This document shows positions 6,961 through 8,287 of a stretch of DNA of 8,287 bases, piece after piece. A program made the translations under genes and the position numbers. This stretch comes from Gammaproteobacteria bacterium (GTDB taxonomy: Bacteria > Pseudomonadota > Gammaproteobacteria > Pseudomonadales > Azotimanducaceae): the NCBI GenBank assembly GCA_027295975.1, contig JAPUJX010000286.1:1-8287 (forward strand), given 5' to 3'. How positions within the stretch are numbered: position 1 is the stretch's first letter; each line of letters starts with the position of its first letter. The notes beneath the pieces were generated by a model, which worked only from the letters and a program-made list of their open reading frames with translations, made no database searches and was not told the origin of the DNA.

Positions 6961-8287
6961 TTAGCTTTTCGGGTTCTCTGAATCCGCTTCCGGTAAAGCC
7001 ACACCGGTAGCGATATCGGTGTCCGGGGACCGCGCTTCGTCATCCGTTTCGGGGCTCTCGGGTTTGGGAACGGCGGTTCCAGCGATAATGTCCGCGTAGT
7101 TGCTGAACACGACTTCCACGGCGGCATGTTCCACTACATAATCAACTACCTTGTCTTCCAACACCCCCATTTCTATCTGCTGTAACTGCTCCGAATTACC
7201 GTAGTAGTAGTTGATCACCTGTTGGGGCTCCGCATAAGGCTGGGCCAACTCCTCGATGCGTTCCCTCACGGCATCCGGGTCCGCGGAGAGTTCGGCCAGC
7301 TCGATGATCTGATTGACAATCAGCCCGACCATGACCCGCTTCTCGGCCTGATCCTTGAATATTTCGTCCGGGAGGTTCAACTCGTTGTCGGCTGATCCAT
7401 AGGAGCGCATTCGTTGTGACATCTGATCTTTCAAAACGTGAATTTCGCGATGCACCAGAGCGTGAGGCAACTGAGTGTCATGGAGTTCGTTGAGCCGATC
7501 CATGACCTGGGCCTTGACCTGATTACGGGCGGCAGCGTTCATCTCCCGCTGCATGTTCTGTTTCACGTCGTCGCGAAAAGCCTCGAGCCCACCTTCTTCG
7601 ATACCGAACGCGGTAAAAAATTCCTCATCGAGGGTTGGTAAGCTGGCTTCTTCCACCGATTTGACATTGATCTTGAACCTGGTTGTTTTGCCCTGGAGTT
7701 CCTCGACCCGGTAATCTTCGGGAAACACCGCCTCGAACTCGGACTCACTACCCGCTGACTGGCCACACACGCCACGATCGAAGTCTTCGATCATCTGCCC
7801 GCCGCCGACGACAAACTTCACATCTTCTCCGCTACCCCCTTCAAACGGCTGGTCATCGAGATGACCCGTGAAATCCAGCGTCACCTGGTCACCATCGGAG
7901 GCTTCACGCTCAACCTGCGCCCAGGTTTTTCGTTGATCGCGTAGCCGGTCGACCATATCGTCGATGTCTTCGGGGGTGATTTCCGCCTCCGGCATTTTTA
8001 CTTCGACCTTTGCCAGATCCACCAATTCCACCTTGGGATAAACCTCGAACGTTGCGGTGAATTCGAAATCAACCCCCGGGTCCATTTTCACCAGCTCGAG
8101 ACTCGGCGAACCGGCCGGTGATAGATCTTCCTCCTGAACCGCTCTGACAAAACTGGCTTGCATGAGTTCTCCGGCAACCTCCGCCCGCACAGCCTGGCCG
8201 TAACGGCGCCGTACCTCTTTCATGGGTACCTTCCCGGGGCGAAATCCAGGAATACGAACCTGGTCGGCCGCCTTGCCGAGCCGTTCG
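6961..8287 (-). CDS. tig: Trigger factor, ribosome-associated chaperone and peptidyl-prolyl isomerase (5'-partial)
   Basis: Trigger factor docks at the ribosomal exit tunnel and shields nascent chains in the cytosol. The frame stays open to the window edge, so the true start lies outside; 441 residues are visible and by alignment from memory with E. coli about 29 are missing. The ribosome-binding signature GFRPGKVP is seen at 8224-8247, followed by a KEVRRRYG stretch typical of the N-terminal domain. An FKBP-type PPIase domain follows at about visible residues 132-213 (GDQVTLDFTG, PFEGG, MIEDFDRG, FPEDY, LQGKTTRF), then the helical C-terminal chaperone arms. An internal ATG at 8223 is not the start, because conserved sequence continues upstream of it. 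The last 40 or so residues (after NYADIIAG) form a Pro-, Glu- and Asp-rich tail that E. coli trigger factor lacks. The stop is TAA. clpP begins 30 bp downstream, so the two are probably co-transcribed. Confidence 0.97.
   Translation of the reverse strand, partial: ERLGKAADQVRIPGFRPGKVPMKEVRRRYGQAVRAEVAGELMQASFVRAVQEEDLSPAGSPSLELVKMDPGVDFEFTATFEVYPKVELVDLAKVEVKMPEAEITPEDIDDMVDRLRDQRKTWAQVEREASDGDQVTLDFTGHLDDQPFEGGSGEDVKFVVGGGQMIEDFDRGVCGQSAGSESEFEAVFPEDYRVEELQGKTTRFKINVKSVEEASLPTLDEEFFTAFGIEEGGLEAFRDDVKQNMQREMNAAARNQVKAQVMDRLNELHDTQLPHALVHREIHVLKDQMSQRMRSYGSADNELNLPDEIFKDQAEKRVMVGLIVNQIIELAELSADPDAVRERIEELAQPYAEPQQVINYYYGNSEQLQQIEMGVLEDKVVDYVVEHAAVEVVFSNYADIIAGTAVPKPESPETDDEARSPDTDIATGVALPEADSENPKS

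Noticed and set aside
1..8287. A novel defence, mobile or biosynthetic system
   Set aside because: All long conserved frames belong to a standard gammaproteobacterial proteostasis cluster, and I found no mobile-element ends, CRISPR-like spaced repeats or RNA genes.

Overview
The window is a protein quality-control locus lying entirely on the minus strand. Read in the direction of transcription (high to low coordinates) it holds tig (trigger factor, N-terminus cut by the window edge), clpP, clpX, lon, hupB and ppiD (C-terminus cut by the other edge). This tig-clpP-clpX-lon-hupB-ppiD order is a well-known arrangement in Gammaproteobacteria. The proteins resemble E. coli ones closely along their length (for example HU with MNK...GRNPQTG...KALKDAV, and Lon with GPPGVGKTS and GPSAG). 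Moderately high GC and several GTG starts, with no enterobacterial intergenic features, suggest a non-enteric, perhaps environmental, gammaproteobacterium. Genus cannot be judged from the sequence alone.

Layout. At 6961-8287 is trigger factor, the ribosome-bound chaperone/prolyl isomerase. Only 30 bp separates it from clpP (6280-6930, GTG start), which is followed by clpX (4876-6156). A 167-bp gap then leads to lon (2267-4708, GTG start). The next gap, 199 bp, carries a long inverted repeat that starts right after the lon stop codon, then a good extended -10 sigma70-type promoter for hupB, and possibly a second promoter nearer the gene. hupB (1792-2067, GTG start) ends in a textbook Rho-independent terminator (1740-1764). 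ppiD starts only 31 bp beyond that terminator and runs off the window.

How the genes fit together. Trigger factor folds nascent chains. ClpX unfolds and feeds substrates to the ClpP serine protease. Lon is the second major ATP-dependent protease of the cytosol. PpiD is a membrane-anchored periplasmic chaperone acting near the Sec translocon. HU-beta is a nucleoid protein and a known Lon substrate in E. coli. I see no mobile element, CRISPR array, tRNA or rRNA, and no unknown gene system. The observations most worth a second look are non-coding or at the level of domain detail: the lon-hupB hairpin, the parvulin domain of PpiD that keeps its catalytic-type histidines, extended hydrophilic tails on trigger factor and Lon, and a paired TTACAAT repeat upstream of lon.
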